DNA of 64,000 nt, from contig NZ_AKJN02000007.1 in NCBI RefSeq assembly GCF_000282315.2, forward strand, positions 620,001-684,000, read 5' to 3'. This DNA is from Pseudomonas sp. GM41(2012) (GTDB lineage Bacteria; Pseudomonadota; Gammaproteobacteria; Pseudomonadales; Pseudomonadaceae). The position numbers and the translations under genes are program-made. The number at the start of each line of letters is the position of its first letter. The stretch's first letter is position 1. A model generated the notes under the pieces. The model was not told the origin of the DNA. It worked only from the letters and a program-made list of their open reading frames with translations, and made no database searches. Shown piece after piece: positions 1 to 9,072 of the stretch.

Positions 1-1066
1 CGATCGGCGGACGGTTCCAGCTGCAGGCGCGGCTGTTGGCCACGCCCTCCATGCCTGCGCGAAACTGTGACAGCGCGCCGCCCAATGGGCGCAGCAGCAA
101 GCCTTCTTTAATCAGGAATTGTTTGCTCGCGGCAGTACCGTCGTCGTCATGGCCATAGCTGGCGAGCTGCTCGGGGATGTCCGGGTCGAAGGTCACGTTG
201 AGCAGTTTGGAGCCGTATTGCAGGCTGCCGAAGTCTTCGACCTTGACGAAACTGGTACCGGCGTAATTGCGCTCATCGCCGAGGATGCGGTCCAGTTCCA
301 GCGGGTGACCGATGGACTCGTGGATCTGCAGCATCATCTGGTCCGGCATCAACAGCAGGTCGCGCGGGCCTTTCGGGGTGTTCGGTGCCAGCAGCAATTG
401 CAGCGCCTGATCGGCGATTTTCGGGCCAGCGCCGACCAGGCCACAACGGCTGATCACATCAAAACCGCCCTGTTGACCGAAGTTCTCGCGGCCCAGGGTT
501 CGGGTCTGGCTGTCGTTGCCGTCGTAGGCGGTGACTTCCAGGCTCGGGTAGACGAACCGCTGGGCCTGGCGCAGTTCGGCGCCGGCGTTGCTGAGGTAGA
601 TCTGCTCGACGTTAGTGATGCCGATGCTCACTTCCCAGTTCACCAGTCGCTCATCCTTGGGCACGGCGGCGGATTCGGCGCCGAGCAGTTGGTAGCAATC
701 GCTCAGGGACGGGAAGGGCTGGTCGAGGTTCGGCGAAAAGTAGTCGGCGCGGTCGCTGGAGACCACTTGCGCGCTCAGGTCGAGCAGGGCGTGGGGCTTG
801 AGTCGGCGGGCTTGTTGCTCGGCCTTCTCCAGTGCGGCTTGCAGGCCTTGTTGCGACAGGTCGTTGGTCGCGGCGTAGGCTTCGACACCGTTGACCCGAA
901 CAGTCAGCATCGCGCCTTCGTCACGACTCAGGCTCGGAGGTTCGGCGACATTCTTGCGCACTGACAGGTACTGGCCGGACTCGCGCACATAACGCAGCGA
1001 AAAGAATTCAGCGCCCGTGCGCAAGGCAGCGAAGCGCTGCTTGAGCTGGGGATGGAAATCGAACAT
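1..1066 (-). CDS. TldD/PmbA-family metalloprotease-like protein, C-terminus outside window
   Basis: The reverse strand is open from an ATG at 1066 to the window edge (355 codons seen). A strong AAGGAGG Shine-Dalgarno lies about 7 bases upstream. Residues 249-254 read HESIGH, an HExxxH motif in a context (IHESIGHPLELDRILGDE) typical of the zinc-binding part of TldD/PmbA peptidases. TldD/PmbA proteins act in peptide maturation and CcdA degradation in enterobacteria; the substrate here is unknown. The C-terminal part and stop lie before base 1, so domain completeness cannot be judged. No partner tldE-like gene is seen beside it. The family call is good; whether it is TldD itself or a paralogue is undecided. 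Confidence 0.8.
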   Translation of the reverse strand, partial: MFDFHPQLKQRFAALRTGAEFFSLRYVRESGQYLSVRKNVAEPPSLSRDEGAMLTVRVNGVEAYAATNDLSQQGLQAALEKAEQQARRLKPHALLDLSAQVVSSDRADYFSPNLDQPFPSLSDCYQLLGAESAAVPKDERLVNWEVSIGITNVEQIYLSNAGAELRQAQRFVYPSLEVTAYDGNDSQTRTLGRENFGQQGGFDVISRCGLVGAGPKIADQALQLLLAPNTPKGPRDLLLMPDQMMLQIHESIGHPLELDRILGDERNYAGTSFVKVEDFGSLQYGSKLLNVTFDPDIPEQLASYGHDDDGTAASKQFLIKEGLLLRPLGGALSQFRAGMEGVANSRACSWNRPPI

Positions 1067-1224
1067 TCGGGAACCTCCTTGGTATGGAGTGGCGGTGTAT
1101 CGATGTCGCGAGGGGGGTGAAACGTTTGCGTGGCGCTAGATTAGGCCGGTGCGGGGGGTAGGATCAAGCGCGGAGCGGTGTAGGAAAGGTTTACCAGGAG
1201 AGGTGTAGTGTTTGGTCGGGCCCT

Positions 1225-1314
1225 ATCGCGAGCAAGCTCGGCTCCTACGGGATTGGGGATGATCACAAAAATGTGATTCAACCTCAATCCGTAGGAGCCG
1301 AGCTTGCTCGCGAT
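1225..1314. repeat. REPIN (inverted pair of REP sequences)
   Basis: Two inverted copies of a REP palindrome of the ATCGCGAGCAAGCTCGGCTC type are separated by a short spacer, so the whole unit can fold as a long hairpin. It lies between the convergent-facing ends of betA and its own upstream neighbour's promoter region and may act as a transcript end for betA. Confidence 0.85.
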
Positions 1315-1330
1315 TGGCCGTGACGCGGTT

Positions 1331-3034
1331 TTACTGAGCAGTCAGGCTCACATCCCGCAACGGCTTGCCACGCACCGGTGCATCGCCAGCCACGAAGTAG
1401 GCAGCCTTGCTACGCGGCAACGGCTTGCGACCACGGATCTTGTCGGCGATTTTCTCGGCGATCATGATCGTCGGCGCGTTCAGGTTGCCGGTGGTGATGA
1501 TCGGCATGATCGAGGCATCGACCACACGCAGGCTCTGCATGCCGTGCACACGACCTTCAGCGTCAACCACGGCCATTTCGTCGGTGCCCATCTTGCACGA
1601 GCAGGACGGGTGGAACGCGGTTTCGGCGTGTTCGCGGATGAACTTGTCGAGCTGTTCATCGGTTTGCACGTCGATGCCCGGGCTGATTTCGCGGCCACGG
1701 AAAGCGTCCAGTGCAGGCTGTTGCATGATTTCACGGGTCAGGCGGATGCCGTCGCGGAATTCCTGCCAGTCCTGCTCGGTGGCCATGTAGTTGAACAGGA
1801 TGCTCGGGTACTCGCGCGGATCCTTCGACTTGGCCTGGATGCGACCACGGCTTGGCGAACGCATGGAACCCATGTGCGCCTGGAAACCGTGCTCTTTCAC
1901 ACCGTTGCTGCCGTTGTAGTTAATCGCGACCGGCAGGAAGTGGTACTGGATGTTCGGCCAATCGAATTCCGGACGGGTACGAATGAAACCGCCAGCTTCG
2001 AACTGGTTGCTGGCGCCGATGCCGGTGCCTTTGAACAGCCACTTGGCACCGATGGCCGGCTGGTTGTGCAGCAGCAGCGACGGGTACAGCGAGACCGGTT
2101 GGGTGCACGCGTATTGCAGGTACAACTCGAGGTGATCCTGCAGGTTTTCACCGACGCCCGGCAGGTCGTGGACCACCGGGATGTCGAGTTTTTTCAGCAG
2201 CTCGGCCGGGCCGACGCCGGAGCGTTGCAGAATCTGCGGCGAAGCGATGGCGCCGGAGCACAGCAGCACTTCTTTGCGGGCGCGAACTTCAACGCGCTCT
2301 TCAGCGGCGCCGATCAGGTAACGCACGCCGACCGCACGCTTGCCTTCAAACAGAATCTTGTCGGTCAGGGCGTGGGTGACGATGGTCAGGGTCGAGCGCT
2401 TCTTGGCGATGTCCAGGTAACCGCGAGCGGTGCTGGCGCGACGGCCGTTCGGCGTCACGGTGCGGTCCATCGGACCGAAGCCTTCTTGCTGGTAGCCGTT
2501 CAGGTCTTCGGTGCGCGGGTAACCGGCTTGTACGCCTGCTTCAACCATCGCGTGGAACAGCGGGTTGTTGCCGGCTTTCGGTGTGGTCACGCTGACCGGA
2601 CCGTCGCCACCGTGGTAGTCGTTCGGGCCGATGTCGCGGGTTTCGGCCTTGCGGAAATACGGCAGGCAGTTCAGGTAGTCCCAGTCTTCCAGACCTGGCA
2701 GCTTGGCCCAGTTGTCGTAGTCCATCGCGTTGCCGCGGATGTAACACATGCCGTTGATCAGCGAGGAACCACCCAGGCCTTTGCCGCGACCGCATTCCAT
2801 CCGGCGACCGTCCATGTGTGGCTCTGGATCGGTTTCGTAGGCCCAGTTGTAGCGACGACCTTGCAGCGGGAACGCCAAAGCGGCCGGCATTTGCGTGCGG
2901 AAATCCATGCGGTAGTCCGGGCCGCCTGCTTCGAGCAGCAGGACGGTGACGCCTTCGTCTTCAGTCAGACGGGTCGCCAGGGTGTTACCGGCCGAGCCGG
3001 CACCGATGATGATGTAATCGAATTCTTGGGACAT
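1331..3034 (-). CDS. betA: Choline dehydrogenase BetA
   Basis: BetA oxidises choline to betaine aldehyde, an FAD-dependent step that passes electrons to the respiratory chain at the inner membrane. The 567-residue protein has the GMC dinucleotide fold GAGSAG at residues 11-16. The GMC signature region is GLGGSSLINGMCYIRG. The active-site His475 sits in FHPSCSCKMG, and the second GMC signature, GNLNAPTIMIAEKIAD, is near the end. I chose the ATG at 3034 because AAGAGG lies at a proper distance and the known family start is MSQEFDY; an in-frame GTG 9 bases upstream overlaps that Shine-Dalgarno. It is the last gene of betI-betB-betA, separated from betB by a REPIN, and is expected to be repressed by BetI. 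Confidence 0.97.
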   Translation of the reverse strand: MSQEFDYIIIGAGSAGNTLATRLTEDEGVTVLLLEAGGPDYRMDFRTQMPAALAFPLQGRRYNWAYETDPEPHMDGRRMECGRGKGLGGSSLINGMCYIRGNAMDYDNWAKLPGLEDWDYLNCLPYFRKAETRDIGPNDYHGGDGPVSVTTPKAGNNPLFHAMVEAGVQAGYPRTEDLNGYQQEGFGPMDRTVTPNGRRASTARGYLDIAKKRSTLTIVTHALTDKILFEGKRAVGVRYLIGAAEERVEVRARKEVLLCSGAIASPQILQRSGVGPAELLKKLDIPVVHDLPGVGENLQDHLELYLQYACTQPVSLYPSLLLHNQPAIGAKWLFKGTGIGASNQFEAGGFIRTRPEFDWPNIQYHFLPVAINYNGSNGVKEHGFQAHMGSMRSPSRGRIQAKSKDPREYPSILFNYMATEQDWQEFRDGIRLTREIMQQPALDAFRGREISPGIDVQTDEQLDKFIREHAETAFHPSCSCKMGTDEMAVVDAEGRVHGMQSLRVVDASIMPIITTGNLNAPTIMIAEKIADKIRGRKPLPRSKAAYFVAGDAPVRGKPLRDVSLTAQ

Positions 3035-3086
3035 TGAATGCACCCTCTTTGAAATTGGTCAGGTCATGGCGAGTGCTGCGCACTCA

Positions 3087-3159
3087 ATCGCGGGCAAGCC
3101 TTGCTCCTACAGGTTGGGTGTCATACACAAAACCTGTAGGAGCATGGCTTGCCCGCGAT
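3087..3159. repeat. REPIN between betB and betA
   Basis: Inverted REP arms (ATCGCGGGCAAGCCTTGCTC and its complement) lie inside the betBA transcript, where they could stabilise or attenuate RNA. Confidence 0.85.
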
Positions 3160-3191
3160 GGCGGCATCACAGGCGACGCATAACTGGCGCC

Positions 3192-4664
3192 TTAGAAAAC
3201 CGAGGCGTAATCGCCCAGTTCGACCTGTACCGATTTGATGCGTGTGAAGTTGTTCAGCGAGCTGATGCCGTTCTCACGGCCCACACCCGACTGCTTGTAG
3301 CCGCCGACCGGCATCTTGGCGTCGGACTCGCCCCAGGCGTTGATCCAGCAGATACCGGCTTCCAGTTGATGAATCACGCGGTGAGCGCGGTTCAGGTCCT
3401 TGGTGACGACGCCAGCGGCCAGGCCGAACTCGGTGTCGTTGGCGCGACGGATCACTTCTTCTTCGGTTTCGTAAGTCAGGATCGCCATCACCGGGCCGAA
3501 GATTTCTTCGCGAACGATGGTCATCTCGTCGGTGCAGTCGGTGAACACGGTCGGTGCCACGAACGCGCCTTTGGCGAATTCGCCTTCGGTCAGACGGCTG
3601 CCGCCGCACAGAACGCGAGCGCCTTCTTCCTTACCTTTGGCGATGTAACCCAGCACGCTTTCCATGTGGGCGAAGCTGACCAGCGGGCCGAAGTTGGTGT
3701 TCTCGTCTTGCGGGTTGCCGACGCGGATGCGCGCAACGCGTTCAACAATCTTCGCTTCGAAAGCGGCTTTCAGGTGGCTCGGTACGAACACGCGAGTGCC
3801 GTTGGTGCAGACCTGACCGGAGCTGTAGAAGTTGGCCATCATGGCGGTATCGGCGGCGCGATCGAGGTCGGCGTCGTCGAAAATGATCAGCGGGGATTTG
3901 CCGCCCAGTTCCATGGTCACGTCTTTCAGCGACGAGGCGGAAGCGCTGGCCATGACCTTCTTGCCGGTGTCGGTGCCGCCGGTGAAGGAGATTTTTTCGA
4001 TGCGTGGGTGCTCGGTCAGCCAGGTACCGACTTCACGGCCGCTGCCGGTCAGGACGTTGAACACGCCAGCCGGAACGCCGGCTTCGGTGTAGATCTCGGC
4101 CAGTTTCAGCGTGGTCAGGGAAGTGACTTCGCTTGGCTTGAAGATCATCGCGTTACCGGCCGCCAGGGCTGGTGCGGATTTCCACAGGGCGATCTGGATC
4201 GGGTAGTTCCACGCGCCGATACCGGCCACGATGCCCAGCGGCTCGCGACGGGTGTAGACGAAGGAAGTGGTGCGCAGTGGAATCTGCTCGCCTTCGATGG
4301 CCGGAACCAGACCTGCGTAGTACTCCAGCACGTCAGCGCCGGTGACGATGTCGACGTACTTGGTTTCGGAGAACGACTTGCCGGTGTCCAGGGTTTCCAG
4401 GGCGGCCAGTTCATCGTTGCGCTCGCGCAGGATGTCGACGGCACGACGCAGGATGCGCGAACGCTCCATGGCAGTCATTGCAGCCCAGATTTTCTGGCCC
4501 TTTTCAGCGCTGACTACAGCGCGCTCAACGTCTTCCTTGGTCGCACGTTGTACGGTTGCGAGGACTTCACCGTTAGCCGGGTTGATGGCTTCGAAGGTGG
4601 CGTCGCTGCTGGCGTCACTGTAGCCGCCATCGATGTAGAGTTTTTGCAGTTCGAAACGGGCCAT
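3192..4664 (-). CDS. betB: Betaine aldehyde dehydrogenase BetB
   Basis: BetB oxidises betaine aldehyde to glycine betaine with NAD(P)+ in the cytoplasm. The 490-residue length is that of the family. Glu252 in MELGGKSP is the general base and Cys286 in GQVCTNGTRV the catalytic thiol, the same numbering as the well-studied P. aeruginosa enzyme. The C-terminal oligomerisation strand region (INAWGESDAKMPVGGYKQSG) is present. It lies downstream of betI and upstream of betA on the same strand, so one BetI-controlled transcript probably carries all three. Confidence 0.98.
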   Translation of the reverse strand: MARFELQKLYIDGGYSDASSDATFEAINPANGEVLATVQRATKEDVERAVVSAEKGQKIWAAMTAMERSRILRRAVDILRERNDELAALETLDTGKSFSETKYVDIVTGADVLEYYAGLVPAIEGEQIPLRTTSFVYTRREPLGIVAGIGAWNYPIQIALWKSAPALAAGNAMIFKPSEVTSLTTLKLAEIYTEAGVPAGVFNVLTGSGREVGTWLTEHPRIEKISFTGGTDTGKKVMASASASSLKDVTMELGGKSPLIIFDDADLDRAADTAMMANFYSSGQVCTNGTRVFVPSHLKAAFEAKIVERVARIRVGNPQDENTNFGPLVSFAHMESVLGYIAKGKEEGARVLCGGSRLTEGEFAKGAFVAPTVFTDCTDEMTIVREEIFGPVMAILTYETEEEVIRRANDTEFGLAAGVVTKDLNRAHRVIHQLEAGICWINAWGESDAKMPVGGYKQSGVGRENGISSLNNFTRIKSVQVELGDYASVF

Positions 4665-4772
4665 AAAGTCCTCGCAAGTGCATAAGTTAGTTGGCGTTAA
4701 CCACCGGGCGTGCCGTAAAGCCTTGGCAACGCTGGTCAGTGGCGGTTCAGGTGCTGAGCGGTTCTGTGTGCT

Positions 4773-5366
4773 CTAACTCACCTGCTTGGCCAGTTGGAAA
4801 TCCATGTATTCGTAAGCGATCTGGTGCGCTTGCTCAGTGTCGAAAGCATCTCCCGACAGCGCGCCGCGCAACCACAAACCGTCAATGAGGGCTGCCAGGC
4901 CGCGGGCTGCACTGCGCGCGTCATCGAGCGGCAATACACGGCGGAACTGGCAGCACAGGTTGGAATACAGACGGTGATCGTTGATCCGCTGCAACCTGTG
5001 CAAAGACGGGTGGTGCATGCTGGTGGCCCAGAAGGCCAGCCAGGTTTTCATTGCCGGGCCATTGACCTGGCTGGCGTCGAAGTTGCCTTCGATAATCACC
5101 TGGAGGTGCGCCCGCGGGCTGCTGTCCTCCAGCGCCTGACGGCGCGCGGTGACGTTCTCGCTGAGGACACTCATCAGATACTGCGCGGTGGCCGCGATCA
5201 GGCCGTTCTTGTCCTGAAAATAGTGACTGATGATGCCATTCGAGACACCGGCCAAACGGGCGATCAGCGCAATGCTGGCGTCCCCCATTCCGACCTGATC
5301 TACCGCCTGCAATGTGGCTTCGATCAACTGCTGGCGGCGGATGGGTTGCATACCGACCTTGGGCAT
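4773..5366 (-). CDS. betI: TetR-family choline-responsive repressor BetI
   Basis: The 197-residue protein has a TetR helix-turn-helix at about residues 25-48 (ASIALIARLAGVSNGIISHY) followed by a ligand-binding helical domain. BetI represses the bet genes and is released by choline. The start is the ATG at 5366 (MPKVGMQPIRR), 9 bases after AAGGAG; an earlier in-frame start three codons upstream has no better site. It is the first gene of betIBA, and a perfect 20-bp palindrome lies 70 bp upstream, between it and betT. Confidence 0.97.
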   Translation of the reverse strand: MPKVGMQPIRRQQLIEATLQAVDQVGMGDASIALIARLAGVSNGIISHYFQDKNGLIAATAQYLMSVLSENVTARRQALEDSSPRAHLQVIIEGNFDASQVNGPAMKTWLAFWATSMHHPSLHRLQRINDHRLYSNLCCQFRRVLPLDDARSAARGLAALIDGLWLRGALSGDAFDTEQAHQIAYEYMDFQLAKQVS

Positions 5367-5436
5367 CTTGCACATCTCCTTAGGCCTTCCGGCGGACGTG
5401 AAACGTCTATCGGATTGAGGGCCAGTCTATTTTGTT

Positions 5437-5456
5437 TTGATTGAACGTTCAATCAA
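5437..5456. promoter_or_regulatory. BetI operator
   Basis: TTGATTGAACGTTCAATCAA is a perfect 20-bp palindrome in the betI-betT divergent region. It contains the ATTGAACGTTCAAT-type core typical of TetR/BetI operators. Its position suits autoregulation of betIBA and control of any rightward promoter. Confidence 0.85.
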
Positions 5457-5541
5457 CAAAGAATAAGATCTGCGACAATTCGTCGCTACCTACAGGTTTT
5501 TCCTACATGTAGTTGGCGGAAAAACGACATCTGAAAATGCT

Positions 5542-5584
5542 CGAAACCCACACGCTCAAGCGTTCAGGGGTTTCGGGCTTTTTT
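5542..5584 (+). terminator. Intrinsic terminator (or attenuator) upstream of betT
   Basis: CGAAACCC (5542-5549) pairs with GGGTTTCG (5568-5575), with an inner ACGCT/AGCGT stem, followed by GGC and a run of six T. It lies downstream of the BetI operator and 105 bp before betT, so a rightward transcript starting near the operator would end here. The 5367-5688 stretch holds this hairpin and the operator; no ORF in it is convincing. Confidence 0.75.
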
Positions 5585-5688
5585 CGGGCTGTCTTTATAT
5601 CACCCGCTGGTCGGCTGCCAACTAACCGAATGGTCGGGTAACGCGTTGCCTTGTGTTTTTCTCTCGCACTGCCTGGAGCATCTGTGCC

Positions 5689-7695
5689 ATGAGTTCTGCC
5701 TCTCTAATAAAGACCCCACCCGAGAAGGTGACGGTCAACGGTTGGGTGTTCTACACCTCTACCGCGTTGATCCTGTTGTTGACTGCCATTCTGATCGTCG
5801 CCCCGCAAGAGGCCGGCAGATTGCTCGGTATTGCCCAGGCCTGGTTGTCCCGCAGCTTCGGCTGGTACTACATGGTGGTGATCGCCGCTTACCTGGTGTT
5901 CGTGGTCGGCCTGGCGTTTTCGTCCTACGGCAAGCTCAAGCTGGGCAGCAAGGACGACACCCCAGACTTCAGCTACGGCGCCTGGGCGGGGATGCTGTTC
6001 TCGTCGGGTATCGGCATTTCGCTGCTGTACTTCGGTGCTTCCGAGCCGCTGGACCACTACTTCAATCCGCCGGAAGGTGTGGCTGCCAGCAACATGGCGG
6101 CACGTCAGGCGGTTCAGCTGACGTTCCTGCACTGGGGCCTGCACGGCTGGGCGATCTACGCCTTGGTCGGCCTGGCCGTTGCTTACTTTGCTTACCGTCA
6201 TAACCAACCGCTGGCGTTGCGTTCGGCGCTGTATCCGCTGGTGGGTGAGCGTTGGGTCAAAGGCGCCGCCGGTCACGCGGTGGACGGCTTCGGCATGTTC
6301 GTGACCCTGCTGGGTCTGGTGACGAACCTGGGGATTGGTTCGCTGCAAGTGTCGTCGGGGCTTGAAAACCTGTTCGGCATGGAACACAGCAACACCAACC
6401 TGCTGATCGTGATCATCGTGATGAGCACCGTGGCGACCATCGCGGCTGTGTCGGGCGTGGAAAACGGTATCCGCCGTCTGTCCAACCTGAACATCGTGCT
6501 GTTCAGTGGCCTGCTGATTTTCGTGCTGCTGTTCGGCCCGACCCTGCACCTGCTCAATGGCTTCGTGCAAAACATCGGCGACTACCTGAACGGCGTGGTG
6601 CTGAAGACCTTCGACCTCTATGTGTACGAAGGCGACAGCGAGAAGTCTGACCGCTGGTTGGGCCTGTGGACCCTGTTCTACTGGGCCTGGTGGATTTCCT
6701 GGGCCCCATTCGTCGGCATGTTCATCGCGCGTATTTCCCGTGGTCGCACGGTGCGTGAACTGGTCGCTGGCGTGCTCCTGATTCCACTGGGTTTCACCCT
6801 GGCATGGCTGTCGATCTTCGGTAACTCGGCCCTGGACCTGGTGATGAACCATGGGGCGGTGGAGCTCGGCAAGACGGCGCTGGAACAGCCGTCGATGGCG
6901 ATTTACCAACTGCTTGAGCACTACCCGGCGTCGAAAATCGTGATCGGCGTGTCGATCTTTGTCGGTTTCGTGCTGTTCCTGACCCCAGCGGATTCCGGCG
7001 CGGTGATGATGGCCAACCTTTCGTGCAAGGGCGGCAACGTCGACGAAGACGCCCCGCACTGGCTGCGGATCTTCTGGTCGGCGGTGATCACGCTGGTGAC
7101 CATCGGCCTGCTGTTCGCCGGTAACTTCGAAGCCATGCAAACCATGGTGGTGCTGGCCGGCCTGCCGTTCTCGGTGGTGCTGGTGTTCTTCATGTTCGGC
7201 TTGCACAAGGCGATGCGCCAGGACGTGCAGATCGAACAGGAGCAAGCGGAGCTCGCAGCCCGCGGTCGTCGTGGTTTCAGCGAGCGTTTGACGCAGCTGG
7301 ACTTGCAGCCGAATCAGTCGATTGTTCAGCGTTTCATGGACAAGCAAGTCAGCCCGGCGCTGGAAGATGCGGCTGTGCAATTGCGCGCTCAGGGTCTGGA
7401 TGTGCAGACGTTGCTGGGCAAATCGAAACGCTGCATGGGCCTGCGGATCGAGATGGAAGAGGGCAACCCTTTTGTCTACGAAGTAAGCCTGGACGGCTAT
7501 CTGGCAGCGGCGAGCGACACGGTGTCGGCTGAAAGTGCTGATGAACCGCGTGCACGTTATTACCGCGCCGAGGTGTACCTGCACAACGGCAGCCAGGACT
7601 ACGATTTGATGGGCTTCACTCAGGATCAGATCACCCGTGACGTGCTCGATCAGTTTGAAAGCCATCGGCAACTCCTTGGCCGGGTCTATAGCTGA
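5689..7695 (+). CDS. betT: High-affinity choline transporter BetT (BCCT family)
   Basis: BetT imports choline using an ion gradient across the inner membrane. The 668-residue protein has about 12 hydrophobic segments and the BCCT signature around WAWWISWAPFVGMFIARISR. It also has a hydrophilic C-terminal tail of roughly 150 residues, the length associated with osmotic regulation in long BetT proteins. The ATG at 5689 follows GGAG by 10 bases; upstream in-frame GTG codons lack a site. It is divergent from betIBA. A BCCT transporter for another quaternary amine is possible, but the position next to betI favours choline. Confidence 0.95.
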   Translation: MSSASLIKTPPEKVTVNGWVFYTSTALILLLTAILIVAPQEAGRLLGIAQAWLSRSFGWYYMVVIAAYLVFVVGLAFSSYGKLKLGSKDDTPDFSYGAWAGMLFSSGIGISLLYFGASEPLDHYFNPPEGVAASNMAARQAVQLTFLHWGLHGWAIYALVGLAVAYFAYRHNQPLALRSALYPLVGERWVKGAAGHAVDGFGMFVTLLGLVTNLGIGSLQVSSGLENLFGMEHSNTNLLIVIIVMSTVATIAAVSGVENGIRRLSNLNIVLFSGLLIFVLLFGPTLHLLNGFVQNIGDYLNGVVLKTFDLYVYEGDSEKSDRWLGLWTLFYWAWWISWAPFVGMFIARISRGRTVRELVAGVLLIPLGFTLAWLSIFGNSALDLVMNHGAVELGKTALEQPSMAIYQLLEHYPASKIVIGVSIFVGFVLFLTPADSGAVMMANLSCKGGNVDEDAPHWLRIFWSAVITLVTIGLLFAGNFEAMQTMVVLAGLPFSVVLVFFMFGLHKAMRQDVQIEQEQAELAARGRRGFSERLTQLDLQPNQSIVQRFMDKQVSPALEDAAVQLRAQGLDVQTLLGKSKRCMGLRIEMEEGNPFVYEVSLDGYLAAASDTVSAESADEPRARYYRAEVYLHNGSQDYDLMGFTQDQITRDVLDQFESHRQLLGRVYS

Positions 7696-7738
7696 GACTT
7701 GAGGTGATGCGGTGTTTCAGTGACAGCGCGTCGCGTTC

Positions 7739-7804
7739 ATCGCGGGCAAGCCATGCTCCTACAGGAACGGCGCAACACCTGTAGGAGCTGAGCTTGCTCG
7801 CGAT
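7739..7804. repeat. REPIN after betT
   Basis: Inverted REP arms lie between the convergent betT and choV. The left arm is of the CGGGCAAGCC type and the right arm of the GAGCTTGCTCG type, so the pair is imperfect. Confidence 0.85.
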
Positions 7805-7850
7805 GGGGCCATCAGGGTCAATACACAATCGACCCAATATCTCGATAAAC

Positions 7851-7881
7851 AAAAACGCCGCGATCATCTCGCGGCGTTTTT
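7851..7881. terminator. Bidirectional intrinsic terminator, betT / choV
   Basis: AAAAACGCCGCGA pairs perfectly with TCGCGGCGTTTTT around the loop TCATC, giving a T-run on both strands. It ends choXWV on the reverse strand and betT on the forward strand. Confidence 0.93.
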
Positions 7882-7893
7882 GTGTGTGTTGCC

Positions 7894-9072
7894 TTACCCC
7901 AGGTTCTTGCCGAGCAGTGCGTGATACAGCTCACTGTCACCCAGAATCCCGACGACTTTGTTGTTGTCGTGCAATACCAGCTTGTTGCCTGTCTGATATC
8001 GAATCTGCAGCGCGTCGCGCATGCCGATGTTCGAGTCGACCAGCGTCGGCCGACGACCCAAACCTTCAACTGCTTGCCCAGGGATCCAGTTCTGCAGGTC
8101 CAGGCTTGCGCCGTTCTGGCGTGCGCCTTTGATGGTGTTGCCTTCGGCCAGGTCCAGCCAGGAATCACCGCCCGGATCGAGGCATACCGAACCGTTGATG
8201 CGTTTGCAGTTGTCCAGGGTGCGCATCAGGCTGCGACCGCACAGTACGTTCAGCGGATTGGTGTGGGCGACGAAGGTCCGCACGTAATCGTCCGCAGGGT
8301 TCAACACGATCTCTTCAGGTTTGCTGTACTGAATGATCCGACCGTCTTTCATGATTGCAATACGGCTGCCGAGCTTCAGGGCTTCATCGAGGTCGTGGCT
8401 CACGAAAACGATGGTCTTGCTCAGCTTGCGTTGCAGTTCCAGCAGTTCGTCTTGCAGGCCTTGGCGGATCAGTGGGTCGAGTGCCGAGAACGGTTCGTCC
8501 ATCAGCAGGATGTCGGCGTCCATCGCCAGGGCACGGGCCAGGCCCACGCGTTGTTGCATACCACCGGACAGCTCGTTGGGTTTCTTGTTGCGCCATTGGG
8601 TCAGGCCCACCAGCTCAAGCTTTTCATCCACCAGTTTGCGGCGTTCTTTCTCAGGGCGCCCCTGCATTTCCAGACCGAAACTGATGTTCTCGCGCACCGT
8701 CAACCAAGGCATCAGGGCGAACTTCTGGAACACCATCGCAATGCGCTTGGTGCGCATCATTTTCAGTTCTGCCGGAGTGCAGGAGGCGATGTCGATCTGC
8801 TTGCCTTCGTGCTCGACGAACAGCTTGCCGCGGCTGACTGTGTTAAGGCCGTTGATGCAGCGCAGCAGACTGGACTTGCCGGAGCCGGAAAGGCCCATCA
8901 GTACGCAGATTTCACCTTTTTCGACGTCCAGGCTGGCCTTTTCGACCCCAACGATCTGCCCGGTCTTTTTCAGGATCTCGTTACGGGTCATGCCTTGATC
9001 CAGCAGCTTGAGCGCCTCGCGTGGATCCTTGGAGAAGATTACGTCGACGTCTTCGAAGCGAATAATGCTCAT
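7894..9072 (-). CDS. choV: Choline/betaine/carnitine ABC transporter ATPase ChoV (CbcV)
   Basis: This is the ATP-hydrolysing subunit of a quaternary-amine importer. The 392-residue protein has Walker A GLSGSGKSS at 60-68, the signature LSGGMQQRVGLARA, Walker B DILLMDEP, and a C-terminal pair of CBS-like regions as in ProV/OpuA-type ATPases. The ATG overlaps the end of choW by 4 bases, indicating translational coupling. It is last in choXWV and is followed by a strong terminator. In P. aeruginosa the orthologous CbcV serves several binding proteins (CbcX, BetX, CaiX); caiX in this window could use it too. Confidence 0.95.
   Translation of the reverse strand: MSIIRFEDVDVIFSKDPREALKLLDQGMTRNEILKKTGQIVGVEKASLDVEKGEICVLMGLSGSGKSSLLRCINGLNTVSRGKLFVEHEGKQIDIASCTPAELKMMRTKRIAMVFQKFALMPWLTVRENISFGLEMQGRPEKERRKLVDEKLELVGLTQWRNKKPNELSGGMQQRVGLARALAMDADILLMDEPFSALDPLIRQGLQDELLELQRKLSKTIVFVSHDLDEALKLGSRIAIMKDGRIIQYSKPEEIVLNPADDYVRTFVAHTNPLNVLCGRSLMRTLDNCKRINGSVCLDPGGDSWLDLAEGNTIKGARQNGASLDLQNWIPGQAVEGLGRRPTLVDSNIGMRDALQIRYQTGNKLVLHDNNKVVGILGDSELYHALLGKNLG

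Noticed and set aside
119..964. A 281-codon forward frame at the window start
   Set aside because: It lies opposite the TldD-like gene, which carries the HExxxH motif and a strong ribosome site.
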